Shown here in pieces: positions 1 to 7,336 of a DNA stretch of 16,398 bases (its first letter is position 1; every line of letters begins with the position of its first letter). A program made the translations under genes and the position numbers. The DNA is taken from contig MNYV01000123.1 in assembly GCA_001873285.1 (NCBI GenBank), positions 1 to 16,398 on the forward strand, read 5' to 3'. The notes beneath the pieces were generated by a model, which had not been told where the DNA came from, made no database searches, and saw only the letters and a program-made list of their open reading frames with translations. This DNA is from Nitrospirae bacterium CG2_30_53_67. GTDB taxonomy: Bacteria; CG2-30-53-67.

Positions 1-183
1 AGTCTTATCAATGATGTTTGGAGATTTACAAATTGTGAATTGGAGACACAAGTATTACTCGCTGAAGATCTTGGTTATATCAGGGATGAGAAGTTAAAGA
101 GACTTAAGAGTGATATCGAGGAGGTTGAGCGGATGCTCAAGGCACTGATCAAATCACTGGAAAACAAACACTTGACCCCTTGA
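1..183 (+). CDS. Four-helix-bundle (S23/IVP-type) protein, C-terminal part
   Basis: Frame 1 is open from the window edge to the TGA at 181-183 and gives 60 residues; the N-terminus lies outside. The helical run contains LLAEDLGYI, then a charged helix ending in ERMLKALIKSLE, which is the usual C-terminal helix of the four-helix-bundle family related to the 23S rRNA intervening-sequence protein (TIGR02436-like). These are small helical proteins of unknown biochemical role, sometimes linked to rRNA intervening sequences or to Avd of retroelements. The last codons (HLTP, stop) lie inside a CACTTGACCCCTTGA repeat that recurs in variant form near 10624-10829, so the C-terminus is partly repeat-derived. 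Family assignment is by pattern recognition. Confidence 0.75.
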   Translation, partial: SLINDVWRFTNCELETQVLLAEDLGYIRDEKLKRLKSDIEEVERMLKALIKSLENKHLTP

Positions 184-231
184 ACCCTGGAATCCTCGAA
201 CCCTTTTTACCCACTAATTTGGAGATGAACC
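184..231. repeat. 48-bp intergenic repeat, copy 1
   Basis: The block starting ACCCTGGAATCCTCGAACCC and ending GAACC recurs in the same orientation at 10945-10992 with a few changes. It directly follows the stop of the four-helix-bundle gene. It belongs with the GGGGTCAAG / CTTGACCCC repeat family seen at 10594-10829. Confidence 0.7.
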
Positions 232-330
232 AGAAAAAGAGATGGGCTTTAAGTTCTCCCCTCCGATCCAGCGAAGGGGGGAAACTGCAGGCAGGATGAG
301 AAACCCTTTCTTGAAACGAGTGACACGAAT

Positions 331-747
331 ATGGCTGTTATTCGATTCGGCATATCGCTTGAAAAACCGCTGCTTGAACGGTTCGACAGGCAGATCAGAA
401 AAAAAGGCTATGCGAGCCGAAGCGAGGCCATCAGGGACCTGATCAGGGACAGCCTTGTGACGGAGGAATGGGAGTCGGCCACTGCCGAGACCGTCGGAAC
501 GATCACCATCGTCTATTCGCATGAGACCCATGAGCTTACAGACACCCTTACGGATCTTCAGCACCGGTATTTTTATTCGATCATTTCTTCCATGCACATC
601 CACCTCGACGAGCACAACTGCCTTGAAGTCATCGTGGTCAAAGGCAAGGCAAAGGATATAAGAGCCATTGCCGACAAATTGATCGGGACCAAGGGGGTGA
701 AGCATGGGAAACTCTCGGTGACCACAACCGGAAAACACCTCAAGTAA
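331..747 (+). CDS. nikR: Nickel-responsive transcriptional regulator NikR
   Basis: This 138-residue protein has normal NikR length. The N-terminal ribbon-helix-helix (about 2-45) has [17 protein letters not shown], followed by an ACT-like metal-binding domain. The E. coli NikR high-affinity nickel ligands His76, His87, His89 and Cys95 align with H78 (QHRYF), H89 and H91 (MHIHL) and C97 (HNCLE), so the square-planar site looks intact. NikR represses nickel uptake genes when nickel is sufficient, which fits its place just upstream of the ECF transporter operon. No strong Shine-Dalgarno precedes the ATG. The start is chosen because NikR proteins begin just before the VIRFGVSL strand. TGACACGAATA at 321-331, overlapping the start codon, resembles the downstream half-site TAACACGAATA, so autoregulation is possible. 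It is separated from the transport operon by an internal promoter. Confidence 0.93.
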   Translation: MAVIRFGISLEKPLLERFDRQIRKKGYASRSEAIRDLIRDSLVTEEWESATAETVGTITIVYSHETHELTDTLTDLQHRYFYSIISSMHIHLDEHNCLEVIVVKGKAKDIRAIADKLIGTKGVKHGKLSVTTTGKHLK

Positions 748-756
748 ATTTTTTTC

Positions 757-791
757 TTGACAAGGTAACACGAATAATATAATGGTAACAC
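757..791 (+). promoter_or_regulatory. Promoter with candidate NikR sites before the nickel operon
   Basis: TTGACA at 757-762 and TATAAT at 778-783 form a sigma70-type promoter with a short 15-nt spacer. Two exact GGTAACAC octamers at 764-771 and 784-791 lie in the spacer and just after the -10, 20 bp apart start to start, which places them on the same DNA face. The half-site resembles the GTAACAC half of the NikR operator reported for deltaproteobacteria, but here the copies are direct rather than inverted. Bound NikR would block polymerase. The link to NikR is inference. Confidence 0.6.
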
Positions 792-958
792 TTGATCGGA
801 ATCCTGATCCATCATCCCATACGGATCCGGCATTTATCATCGGGGGATTGATTTACTCTGTTTCGGAGAATCTTGAGATCAATTTCGGGATTAAGCGCGG
901 ACTCAACAAACCCGAAACTGACGATTCGGTTCTCGCGGGCATAACCTGGAGGTTCTAA
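782..958 (+). pseudogene. C-terminal remnant of an outer-membrane beta-barrel protein
   Basis: A 58-codon frame ends in LAGITWRF and a TAA whose last base is the first base of the cbiM ATG (TAATG). The stretch has the alternating pattern of terminal barrel strands (SENLEINFGIKRGLNKPE) and the C-terminal Phe used for BAM insertion, much like the end of transporter proteins of the MetA-pathway/PF13557 type. There is no signal peptide and no earlier barrel. The ATG at 782 lies inside the -10 hexamer, so it cannot be used from that promoter. The frame survives as leader and carries the cbiM Shine-Dalgarno (GGAGG, 948-952) within its TWR codons. It is most likely the 3' end of a once larger first gene of the operon, lost by deletion. 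A short coupling leader peptide started internally is the alternative. Confidence 0.6.
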
Positions 959-1644
959 TGCATATCCCCGACGGTTACTTGAGCCCTCAGACCTATGTCC
1001 CACTCTACGGGGCGTCGTTTGTGTTCTGGTCCGTTGCCCTGAGGAAGATCAAGCAGGACCTTTCCACAAAGCAGATTCCGTACCTTGCGATGGCTGCTGC
1101 TTTTTCTTTCCTCATCATGATGTTTAATGTCCCCATCCCCGGAGGAACCACGGGCCATGCGGTCGGGGCGGGCATGATCGCCATCCTCCTCGGACCGTGG
1201 ACGGCGGTCATCGCCGTGTCCGTTGTCCTGATCATTCAGGCCGTGGTCTTCGGTGATGGAGGAATCACCACGATCGGCGCAAACTGCTTCAACATGGCGG
1301 TGGTGATGCCGTTTATCTCCTACTGGGTGTTCAAGGCCGTCAGTGGGAAGTCAAAGAATCCATCTCGGTTATTCCCTGCCGCCTTTCTATCCGGGTATGC
1401 CGGACTTTCCGGCGCAGCGATTGTGACGGCGATCGAGTTCGGCATCCAACCTTTAATTGCCCACGGCGCCGACGGGAGGCCTCTCTACGCCCCCTATCCG
1501 CTGTCGGTTGCCCTTCCTGCTATGGCATTGGAACATCTGCTTTTGTTCAGTGTGATCGAAGGCGTCGTAACCTTTTTGCTGTTCCGGTATTTTCTTAAGT
1601 ACGAGCCGGATTTGGTTTATGCATTATCGGAGACGAAAGTTTGA
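958..1644 (+). CDS. cbiM: Energy-coupling factor nickel/cobalt transporter S component CbiM/NikM
   Basis: At 228 residues this is normal length for the family. The N-terminus is the invariant MHIPDGYLSP. In NikM the Met1 amine, His2 and His67 bind the metal; here H2 and H67 (in TTGHAVG) fall at exactly those positions. Several hydrophobic membrane spans follow, including AMAAAFSFLIMMF and VIAVSVVLIIQAVVF. It captures Ni2+ or Co2+ for the ECF complex in the inner membrane. A GGAGG at 948-952 is 5 nt from the ATG. Linkage to nikR favours nickel over cobalt. It is followed after 1 nt by the PDGLE gene. Confidence 0.93.
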   Translation: MHIPDGYLSPQTYVPLYGASFVFWSVALRKIKQDLSTKQIPYLAMAAAFSFLIMMFNVPIPGGTTGHAVGAGMIAILLGPWTAVIAVSVVLIIQAVVFGDGGITTIGANCFNMAVVMPFISYWVFKAVSGKSKNPSRLFPAAFLSGYAGLSGAAIVTAIEFGIQPLIAHGADGRPLYAPYPLSVALPAMALEHLLLFSVIEGVVTFLLFRYFLKYEPDLVYALSETKV

Positions 1645-1645
1645 G

Positions 1646-1981
1646 ATGACACGGTTTCAGAGAAATCTCTGGATAGGACTCATCCTCATGGCGCTTCTCT
1701 CCCCGCTGGGTATCCTTCTGCCCGGAAGATTCCATGCAGAAGATGCATGGGGTGAATGGGGGATGAATACCATGGAGAAACTTCTGGGGTATGTCCCGCA
1801 AGGCTTGAAGAAATATTCCGAACTCTGGAAGGCTCCCATACCCGATTACAACTTCTGCAGTGAGAACGCCTCCATGACTTTCCAAATAGTCTCCTATATG
1901 ATTTCGGGTTTTCTGGGCATTCTTGCAACAGCGCTGATTGTATTCTTGATTTCGAGGTTTCTAATCAAACATGAAAAGTAA
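1646..1981 (+). CDS. PDGLE-domain (NikN/CbiN-like) subunit of the nickel/cobalt ECF transporter
   Basis: Start ATG 1646 lies 1 nt after the cbiM stop and gives 111 residues. The longer in-frame start at 1619 would overlap cbiM and add a non-conserved basic leader. The topology is typical of CbiN/NikN-type accessory subunits: a membrane segment at about 9-26 (IGLILMALLSPLGILLPG), an extracytoplasmic loop, and a second membrane segment at about 81-103. The loop begins AEDAWGEWG and is longer than in minimal PDGLE proteins. Its role is to assist metal loading of the CbiM core. It overlaps cbiQ by 11 nt, so it is translationally coupled. Confidence 0.8.
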   Translation: MTRFQRNLWIGLILMALLSPLGILLPGRFHAEDAWGEWGMNTMEKLLGYVPQGLKKYSELWKAPIPDYNFCSENASMTFQIVSYMISGFLGILATALIVFLISRFLIKHEK

Positions 1982-2894
1982 TATACCCTCATTCTTGCTG
2001 GAAAAACCGCGCCTGAGGTTCCCGGAAAAGACGGGAAAGGTTTCAAGACCCTCCTTTCTTGAAAAAGGGGTGCGGCAGTTCTCCAAATTGATCAGGACCA
2101 CCTATGTCCAGTGGGAGACCGCTAAGCAGGAAGGCTTTTCCCAGAGACTTGATGCAAGGGTAAAGGTTTTGTTTCTGATATTTTTTCTGGTCATCGTCAG
2201 CGTAAAGAAGGATATCCTTCCGGAAGTGCTCATCGGCGCTTTTGTCTTTTTGCTTGCCGCCGCGTCAAAACTGAACCTTGCCGGTTTCTATCGAAGGGCG
2301 CTTTTCTTTGGCTTTGTGTTCGGATTCCTGATTGCCCTTCCTTCGTCCCTGAATATCATAACCCAGGGAGAGGTGATGATTCCGCTGTGTAAGCTTTCAA
2401 GGCCGTATGACTTCTGGATTTATCATGTCCCCGCAAGCATAGGCATGACACGGGAGGGACTGCTCAGCGTTGCCCTTTTGACGCTGCGGGTTGTGAATTC
2501 CATCTCTCTTTCTTTTCTCGTGATCTATACGACCTCGTTTCCCGAGATCATCAGGGCTTTAAAGATCTTCAAGGCGCCGGATGCCTTTCTGATGGTGCTC
2601 ACACTGACTTACAAGTCTATCTTCATCTTTGCGCAAGGTGTCGAAGAGATGCATCTTGCGAAGAAAGGGAGGACGGTGGGCGCGGCTGCTTCGGATGCAA
2701 GGACCTGGGCCGCAGGCAGGATGGCCATCCTGTTCAGGAAAACCCGGATCCGGTGTGAAGAGGTATTCATGGCCATGCAAGGCAGGGGATTTTCGGGTGA
2801 GATCGTGATCTATGCCCCTGCGAAGTTCACGGTCCCGGACTTATTCGCGGGCCTCTTTTTTTTCGTGATCGGTCTTGGGTTTCTCTTATGGTGA
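1971..2894 (+). CDS. cbiQ: ECF transporter transmembrane (T) component CbiQ
   Basis: This 307-residue protein carries an N-terminal cytoplasmic extension of about 65 residues before the first span, longer than in many CbiQ proteins. Multiple hydrophobic segments follow (VLFLIFFLVIVSV, LIGAFVFLLAAAS, LFFGFVFGFLIALP, and a C-terminal LFAGLFFFVIGLGFLLW). The coupling-helix motifs that contact the ATPases are visible as LAKKGRTVG and, near the C-terminus, AMQGRGFSG, matching the Ala-Arg-Gly signatures of EcfT proteins. It couples ATP hydrolysis by CbiO to movement of the CbiM core. It overlaps the PDGLE gene by 11 nt and cbiO by 7 nt. Confidence 0.9.
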   Translation: MKSNIPSFLLEKPRLRFPEKTGKVSRPSFLEKGVRQFSKLIRTTYVQWETAKQEGFSQRLDARVKVLFLIFFLVIVSVKKDILPEVLIGAFVFLLAAASKLNLAGFYRRALFFGFVFGFLIALPSSLNIITQGEVMIPLCKLSRPYDFWIYHVPASIGMTREGLLSVALLTLRVVNSISLSFLVIYTTSFPEIIRALKIFKAPDAFLMVLTLTYKSIFIFAQGVEEMHLAKKGRTVGAAASDARTWAAGRMAILFRKTRIRCEEVFMAMQGRGFSGEIVIYAPAKFTVPDLFAGLFFFVIGLGFLLW

Positions 2895-3727
2895 GGTCTA
2901 TGAACGATATCATCCATGCCGAGGAAATTCGTTACAGCTACCACCGGCAATTTGAGGCGCTGGCGGACGTGAGCGTGAAGATTAAACAAGGAGGAAAACT
3001 CGCTGTCATCGGCGCGAATGGATGCGGGAAAACAACCCTTTTGCAGATTTTGGGCGGGCTGAGACATCCCTCCTCCGGACGCGTCTTCTACAGGGGACGG
3101 GAGGTCACCGAGGCTTCATTGAAGGAGAGGGAATTTCTGCGGGTCTTCAGGCAAGGGGTGGGCTATATATTTCAAGACGCGGATGTTCAGTTGTTCTCCC
3201 CGACGGTGTTTGATGAACTGCTCTTTGGGCCCGTGCAACTGGGCATTGAGGAAGATGAGGCTATAGAAAGAGTGCATGGCGTCATGAGAATGCTGGAAAT
3301 AGAAAACCTCAAGGAGAGGCCTTCCTACATGCTTTCCGGAGGCGAGAAGAAGCGGGTGGCGATCGGTTCGGTGCTCACCATGAATCCCGAAGTCCTCCTC
3401 CTTGACGAGCCGACCAACGGCCTCGATCCGAGGACGGAGTGCTTTCTCGTGGAACTCATGCTTGCGCTGAACGCGGCCGGGAAAACCATTGTCGTGGCCA
3501 CGCACGATCTCTCGCTCGTTGACGAATTACAGGCCGACGTGGCGGTCCTCTCCGAGGAGCACAGGATGGAGAGGATCGGCGCCGCAGGCGAGATCCTCAA
3601 GGACCAGGAACTGCTTCTCAAGGTCAATCTCATCCATGAGCATGTTCACCTTCATGGCGCCCATGCGCACAAGCATATCCATTCACATTTTCTCTTTCAC
3701 CGCCACGACGGCGGGAATGAACCCTAG
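2888..3727 (+). CDS. cbiO: ECF transporter ATP-binding protein CbiO with His-rich tail
   Basis: The 279 residues contain a complete ABC ATPase: Walker A GANGCGKT (42-49), Q-loop Q96 (YIFQD), signature LSGGE (149-153), Walker B VLLLDE (169-174) and switch H206 (THD). After the ATPase domain there is a tail (about 250-273) with 11 histidines in 24 residues, probably a cytoplasmic nickel-binding or storage segment as in other NikO-type proteins. The start is uncertain: ATG 2888 overlaps cbiQ, and ATG 2900 has a GAGG only 3 nt upstream. It is the last gene of the operon and converges on fprA across 54 bp with no clear terminator hairpin. Confidence 0.93.
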   Translation: MVRSMNDIIHAEEIRYSYHRQFEALADVSVKIKQGGKLAVIGANGCGKTTLLQILGGLRHPSSGRVFYRGREVTEASLKEREFLRVFRQGVGYIFQDADVQLFSPTVFDELLFGPVQLGIEEDEAIERVHGVMRMLEIENLKERPSYMLSGGEKKRVAIGSVLTMNPEVLLLDEPTNGLDPRTECFLVELMLALNAAGKTIVVATHDLSLVDELQADVAVLSEEHRMERIGAAGEILKDQELLLKVNLIHEHVHLHGAHAHKHIHSHFLFHRHDGGNEP

Positions 3728-3781
3728 GACAGAGTGACGGACATGGATTCATATGCAGTCGTGTAAGAGAGAATGATCAGA

Positions 3782-4996
3782 TCAGAACTGCCTATGGTAT
3801 TCCCTGACCTTCCTGGCAAAGTCCTTTCCGAATTCATAGCATCTCGATTCGTCTTCAGCGCCGGGCCTGTAGCGCACCTCAACTCCAGGCTCCACCATCT
3901 GAAGGCCCATTCTCTTTAACTCGGCATAGGCCTCTTTGACGCCGCCTCCGCCCCATCCGAAGCTCCCGAAGGCCCCGACGATCCTGTTTTTGGGCCTCAA
4001 CCCACGAAGGTGAGCGAGGAACTCGGCCACCGAAGGGAACATGATGTTGTTTAACGTGGGGGTTCCGAACAGAGATCCTCTCGCCTTCCAGAACTCCTTG
4101 ATGGCGATACTCATGGGAGTGGCCCTGAGCTTGATTACCTTGACCTCCATGTTTTCATCCTGGATCCCCTGCATCAAAGGCTGGGTCATGAGCGCTGTGC
4201 TCTTCCACATGGTGTCATAGATGATGACCACCCGTTCGTCCGCTCGGCCGCCGGCCATGTCCAGATACATGTTGATGATTTTTCCGGGGTCCGCCCTCCA
4301 GATGATTCCATGATCCGGGGCGATCATCTCGATCTTGAGCCCGAGCTTTTGGATCTCGGCGATCTTGGCCTTGATCAGGGAGCCGAAGGGCATGAGGATG
4401 TTCGCATAGTAGTCCTTGACCGAATCTTCGAGTTCATAGACCGAGTAACAGGTTAAGAATTCGTCGTCGAACCGGCCGGACGTGGCGTAATGCTGCCCGA
4501 AGGCGTCCTGGCTGATGAGAAGGCCGTCTTCCCTGACATAGGTCATCATGGAATCGGGCCAGTGGAGCATGGGTGTCTCCAGAAACATGAGGGTTTTCCT
4601 GCCGGTGTTCAGGGTATCCCCGCTCTTGACGATTTTGAAGGTCCAGCGCGATGTATCATAGCATCGGTCCAGCCCCTGCTTCCCTTTGGATGTAATAAAG
4701 ATGACGGCCTTGGGCGCAAGCTCCATGACCTTGTCCAGGCTGCCGGCATGGTCCGGTTCGATATGATTGATGATGACATACTCGATCTTGCCCGGATCAA
4801 CCATATTGCGGATATTCTCCAGCATCGTCTTTGAAAAGTTTTCCTTGACCGTGTCAATGAGCGTGACTTTTTCATCCAGGATAAGGTAGTTGTTGTAGGT
4901 GGTTCCGTTGGGGGTCACATAGCCGTGGAAATCCCTGACCCCCCAGTCAATGACGCCTACCCAGAAGATCCCCGGTTTGATTTCAGTTGATTTCAT
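3782..4996 (-). CDS. fprA: A-type flavo-diiron protein FprA (rubredoxin:oxygen/NO oxidoreductase)
   Basis: The 404 residues have the two-domain FprA layout. The beta-lactamase-like diiron domain carries the HxExD cluster at H78, E80, D82, then H145 (LHWPD), D164 (SQDAF) and H229 (APDHG), so all six iron ligands are in place. The flavodoxin domain begins near 255 with VVIIYDTMWKSTALM for FMN. The enzyme reduces O2 to water (and in some homologues NO to N2O) with electrons from rubredoxin, and protects anaerobes from oxygen. Two rubredoxins lie 2.5 kb away. No fused rubredoxin or flavin-reductase domain is present, so it is class A. A strong AGGGAGGT precedes the ATG, and hairpin repeat A with an extended -10 lies in its 5' region. 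Confidence 0.95.
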   Translation of the reverse strand: MKSTEIKPGIFWVGVIDWGVRDFHGYVTPNGTTYNNYLILDEKVTLIDTVKENFSKTMLENIRNMVDPGKIEYVIINHIEPDHAGSLDKVMELAPKAVIFITSKGKQGLDRCYDTSRWTFKIVKSGDTLNTGRKTLMFLETPMLHWPDSMMTYVREDGLLISQDAFGQHYATSGRFDDEFLTCYSVYELEDSVKDYYANILMPFGSLIKAKIAEIQKLGLKIEMIAPDHGIIWRADPGKIINMYLDMAGGRADERVVIIYDTMWKSTALMTQPLMQGIQDENMEVKVIKLRATPMSIAIKEFWKARGSLFGTPTLNNIMFPSVAEFLAHLRGLRPKNRIVGAFGSFGWGGGGVKEAYAELKRMGLQMVEPGVEVRYRPGAEDESRCYEFGKDFARKVREYHRQF

Positions 4997-5015
4997 GAAT
5001 ACCTCCCTTAGTTAT

Positions 5016-5021
5016 TTTATA
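5016..5021 (-). promoter_or_regulatory. Candidate extended -10 for fprA
   Basis: On the minus strand the sequence reads TTTTGATATAAA, giving an extended -10 (TG, one base, TATAAA) about 20 nt upstream of the ATG, between the hairpin repeat and the Shine-Dalgarno. No good -35 is visible, as expected for an extended -10. The implied leader would be very short. Confidence 0.4.
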
Positions 5022-5030
5022 TCAAAACTT

Positions 5031-5073
5031 AACCACAGAGAACACAGAGTCTTTCTCTCGGCACTCTGTGGTT
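5031..5073 (-). repeat. Nested hairpin repeat, copy A (upstream of fprA)
   Basis: Outer arms AACCACAGAG (5031-5040) and CTCTGTGGTT (5064-5073) are perfect 10-bp complements; inner CACAGAG/CTCTCG-type arms partly pair. Read on the minus strand, it matches copies B (7523-7563) and C (9999-10044), including the AAGACTCTGTGTTCTCTGTG core and a following (A)GGTTTTGAT-like stretch. Its near end is about 34 nt from the fprA ATG. Confidence 0.75.
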
Positions 5074-5157
5074 TCATCTCTCATGGAATGTAATATAAAG
5101 TTCCGGGACGTTCAAGAACTTTTTGTGCCTATCGCTGTTTCGGGGCCGGCCCTGAAG

Positions 5158-5186
5158 TTGACAGACGTCGGAAACATTATTAATAT
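5158..5186 (+). promoter_or_regulatory. Sigma70-like promoter upstream of the DHH gene
   Basis: TTGACA at 5158-5163 and TAATAT at 5181-5186 are spaced exactly 17 nt. This is the best consensus promoter in the 413-bp divergent region. It is about 224 bp from the DHH start and would give a long leader containing the inverted repeats at 5231-5265 and 5279-5314. Confidence 0.55.
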
Positions 5187-5230
5187 GTTAAAAATACCGT
5201 GACTTTTTGGGCCGCATGGGTGCGGGAAGC

Positions 5231-5327
5231 CGCTGATCAGGCTATAAATGATAATAATATCAGCGAGTTGTAAGTGTTTATTTATTTTTTTGATTTTTTT
5301 TGCAAAAATAAATATCAGTGGTATACT
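5231..5327 (+). promoter_or_regulatory. AT-rich leader with two inverted repeats and a second promoter
   Basis: The divergent gap between fprA and DHH (4997-5409) has no gene. CGCTGAT (5231-5237) pairs with ATCAGCG (5259-5265). An AT-only inverted repeat, TATTTATTTTT (5279-5289) with AAAAATAAATA (5304-5314), follows. TTTGCA (5299-5304) and TATACT (5322-5327), 17 nt apart, form a plausible proximal promoter for the DHH gene. The hairpins could be operators or a weak terminator of readthrough; their function is not known. Confidence 0.4.
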
Positions 5328-5409
5328 TTAAATCCTTTTCATTCGTACCACGGATTCAACGACTATTCACAGAACGGGGATAGAGAATGCTCATCATAGG
5401 TCGTTCTGA

Positions 5410-6420
5410 ATGACGGGGTTTCAAAAGAAAATCGAACTGCTGAAGAAGATGGTCGTTCCTTCCAGACGGGTACTGATTCTGACTCATGATAACCCGGACC
5501 CTGATGCCATTGCCGCCGCCTTCGGGTTTAAATATTTTCTCAAGGAGCAGTTCGGCCAGGAAAGCATCATCTCTTACGGCGGGATCGTGGGCCGCGCCGA
5601 GAATCAGTCGATGATCCAGCACCTCAAGATTCCCATGACCCCTGTAGATCAGATCCGTTTCCAGGATGATCTTTTCATGGTCCTGATGGATACTCAGCCC
5701 AGGACCGGGAACAACTCCCTCCCCGATACGGTCGTGCCGGACGTCGTGATCGACCACCACCCTCTTCGTGAGGAAACCAAGAAGGTCCCGTTTTCCGACG
5801 TGCGGGAAGAGGCCGGGTCGTGCTCCAGTATCATCACCTCTTATCTGAGGGAGGCCGGGATCGGGATCCAGCCGAGGCTGGCCACGGCGCTCTATTACGG
5901 GATCAAATCCGACACGAATGACTTTGGAAGGAACGCGGATGCCCTGGATCAGGAAAGTTATCTTTTTCTGTTTCCCAAGGTGCAGAGGGACATCCTGAAC
6001 CGGATCATCCATCCCAAGGTCTCGGCGGAGTATTTCAGGATATTAAACCGGGCGTTCAAGAAGGCCCGCATACACGGTTCGTCGTTGGTCACCTCCATCG
6101 GGCGGACCAGGAATCCGGACATGGTGGCCGAGGTCGCCGACATGCTCCTCCGTCATGAGGGTGTGGAATGGGTGCTGGTCATGGGGATCTTCCGGAAGGC
6201 CATGATCCTTTCCGTGCGGACGAGCGACATGCGGGGCGGCGCGGGAGACCTGGTGCAGGGCATGGTACGGGGCATGGGCAAGGCCGGAGGCCATGGGATG
6301 ATGGCCGGCGGCAAGATAGACATGAAGGATGGACTGAAGCAGGAACTGGAAGAGATGCTTCAGGAAAGGTTTCTGAAAAAGGTCGGGGATATCAACCAGC
6401 CCGCCGAGGCGCTGGTATAG
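5410..6420 (+). CDS. DHH/DHHA1 family phosphoesterase (NrnA-like)
   Basis: The 336-residue protein has the metal-binding DHH motifs THDNPDPDA (H26, D30, D32), MDTQP (D94) and VIDHHP (D115, H116, H117). The C-terminal DHHA1 motif GGHGMMAGG lies at about 294-302. Family members hydrolyse short RNA (nanoRNase), phosphoadenosine phosphate or cyclic dinucleotides; the sequence alone does not say which. The motifs that separate NrnA from GdpP-type enzymes (PAS and GGDEF domains) are absent, so a stand-alone cytoplasmic enzyme is likely. AGG at 5398-5400 precedes the ATG by 9 nt. The next gene starts 18 nt downstream, so the two are likely cotranscribed. Confidence 0.88.
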   Translation: MTGFQKKIELLKKMVVPSRRVLILTHDNPDPDAIAAAFGFKYFLKEQFGQESIISYGGIVGRAENQSMIQHLKIPMTPVDQIRFQDDLFMVLMDTQPRTGNNSLPDTVVPDVVIDHHPLREETKKVPFSDVREEAGSCSSIITSYLREAGIGIQPRLATALYYGIKSDTNDFGRNADALDQESYLFLFPKVQRDILNRIIHPKVSAEYFRILNRAFKKARIHGSSLVTSIGRTRNPDMVAEVADMLLRHEGVEWVLVMGIFRKAMILSVRTSDMRGGAGDLVQGMVRGMGKAGGHGMMAGGKIDMKDGLKQELEEMLQERFLKKVGDINQPAEALV

Positions 6421-6438
6421 ATTCAATCGGGATCCGGA

Positions 6439-6942
6439 ATGGACAAGGAATCGTTGGTTCAGATCATTCAGAGGGCCGTTCAGACCGAGAAGGACGGGAA
6501 CCTCTTTTACAGCCGTGCGGCCGGCGCCATCCGTGATCCCAAGGCAAAAAAGATGTTCGAGCTGTTGGCCAGGGACGAACTTTACCACGTGAAAATCATC
6601 GAGGATCTCTACCGGGACCTATTGACGGGCGGTAACATAGAGGCTGTAAAGGGCTATCCGATCTTTGAAAAAAGAGATGAGAACTTCAGGGAGGAGATCT
6701 CGAATTCCGGGAGCGAAGCAGATGTTCTTGAGCAGGCCATCGGAGATGAGATGGCGTCGAAAGATTTTTATCGGGAGGCGGCGGAGGTCCTGGAACCGGG
6801 GGAGGAGAAAGAAATCTTTCTGGATCTGATGGAGATGGAGGAAGGGCATATCCGGCTGCTGAAAGCGGAACTCGACTTCCTGAAAAAAACCGGAATCTAT
6901 TTTGATCCTACGGAATTCCCTGTAGAGGGTGAAAAGGAGTGA
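6439..6942 (+). CDS. Ferritin-like diiron protein (rubrerythrin family, no rubredoxin domain)
   Basis: The 167 residues form a four-helix ferritin-like bundle with the duplicated diiron pattern: E17, then E47-x2-H50 in the first pair, and E104, then E134-x2-H137 in the second pair. There is no C-terminal CxxC rubredoxin domain, so electrons must come from a separate donor such as the rubredoxins 0.4-0.7 kb downstream. Such proteins reduce hydrogen peroxide or sequester iron in anaerobes. It lies 18 nt after the DHH gene. The 160-bp gap that follows holds a small CCTCG-TTT-CGAGG hairpin at 6985-6997 with no T-run. Confidence 0.85.
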   Translation: MDKESLVQIIQRAVQTEKDGNLFYSRAAGAIRDPKAKKMFELLARDELYHVKIIEDLYRDLLTGGNIEAVKGYPIFEKRDENFREEISNSGSEADVLEQAIGDEMASKDFYREAAEVLEPGEEKEIFLDLMEMEEGHIRLLKAELDFLKKTGIYFDPTEFPVEGEKE

Positions 6943-7102
6943 TGCCCCAATAAACAAAGTGCTCCTCGGTCTTTTACGGCACAGCCTCGTTTCGAGGGGC
7001 GTGAAGGACGAGGTTCTCTGAGGTGGGATATTTCTTAAGTTACAGCCTGAGGTTTTTGGATTTTGAATCTATCCGGGTCAACAAAGCCATGAGGAGAAGG
7101 GT

Positions 7103-7315
7103 ATGAATTGTCCAAAATGCGGTGCGGCGAAGATGTCCATGGACAAGCCCGTCTATTTTAACGGGGACAATCATGAAGGGGATTTTCTTTATGCCGAAGA
7201 GATCCGCCGGTGCCGGATCTGCGGCAAGGTCGTCTTCGCCAAGAAAAATCTTAAGAAATCCAGAAAGAAGTTCATTAAAGGGCAGGTGATTACGGGAGGT
7301 TATGAAAACCTGTAA
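7103..7315 (+). CDS. Small zinc-ribbon protein
   Basis: This 70-residue protein has two CxxC knuckles, C3/C6 (CPKC) and C37/C40 (CRIC), in the spacing of a zinc ribbon, followed by a very basic tail (KKNLKKSRKKFIKG). GAGGAG at 7091-7096 is 6 nt from the ATG. The rubredoxin gene begins 21 nt downstream, suggesting one transcript. The knuckles could bind zinc or iron. The basic tail suggests nucleic-acid or partner binding. It resembles YgiT-like ribbons only in the metal site; I do not recognise a defined family. Confidence 0.75.
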   Translation: MNCPKCGAAKMSMDKPVYFNGDNHEGDFLYAEEIRRCRICGKVVFAKKNLKKSRKKFIKGQVITGGYENL

Positions 7316-7336
7316 TATCAAGATAAGGAGGGCAAA

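Noticed and set aside
242-442. Small plus-strand ORF ahead of nikR
   Set aside because: It overlaps nikR in another frame and lacks a ribosome binding site or domain.
3728-3781. Terminator between cbiO and fprA
   Set aside because: No stem of useful length or T-run is visible in the 54-bp convergent gap.
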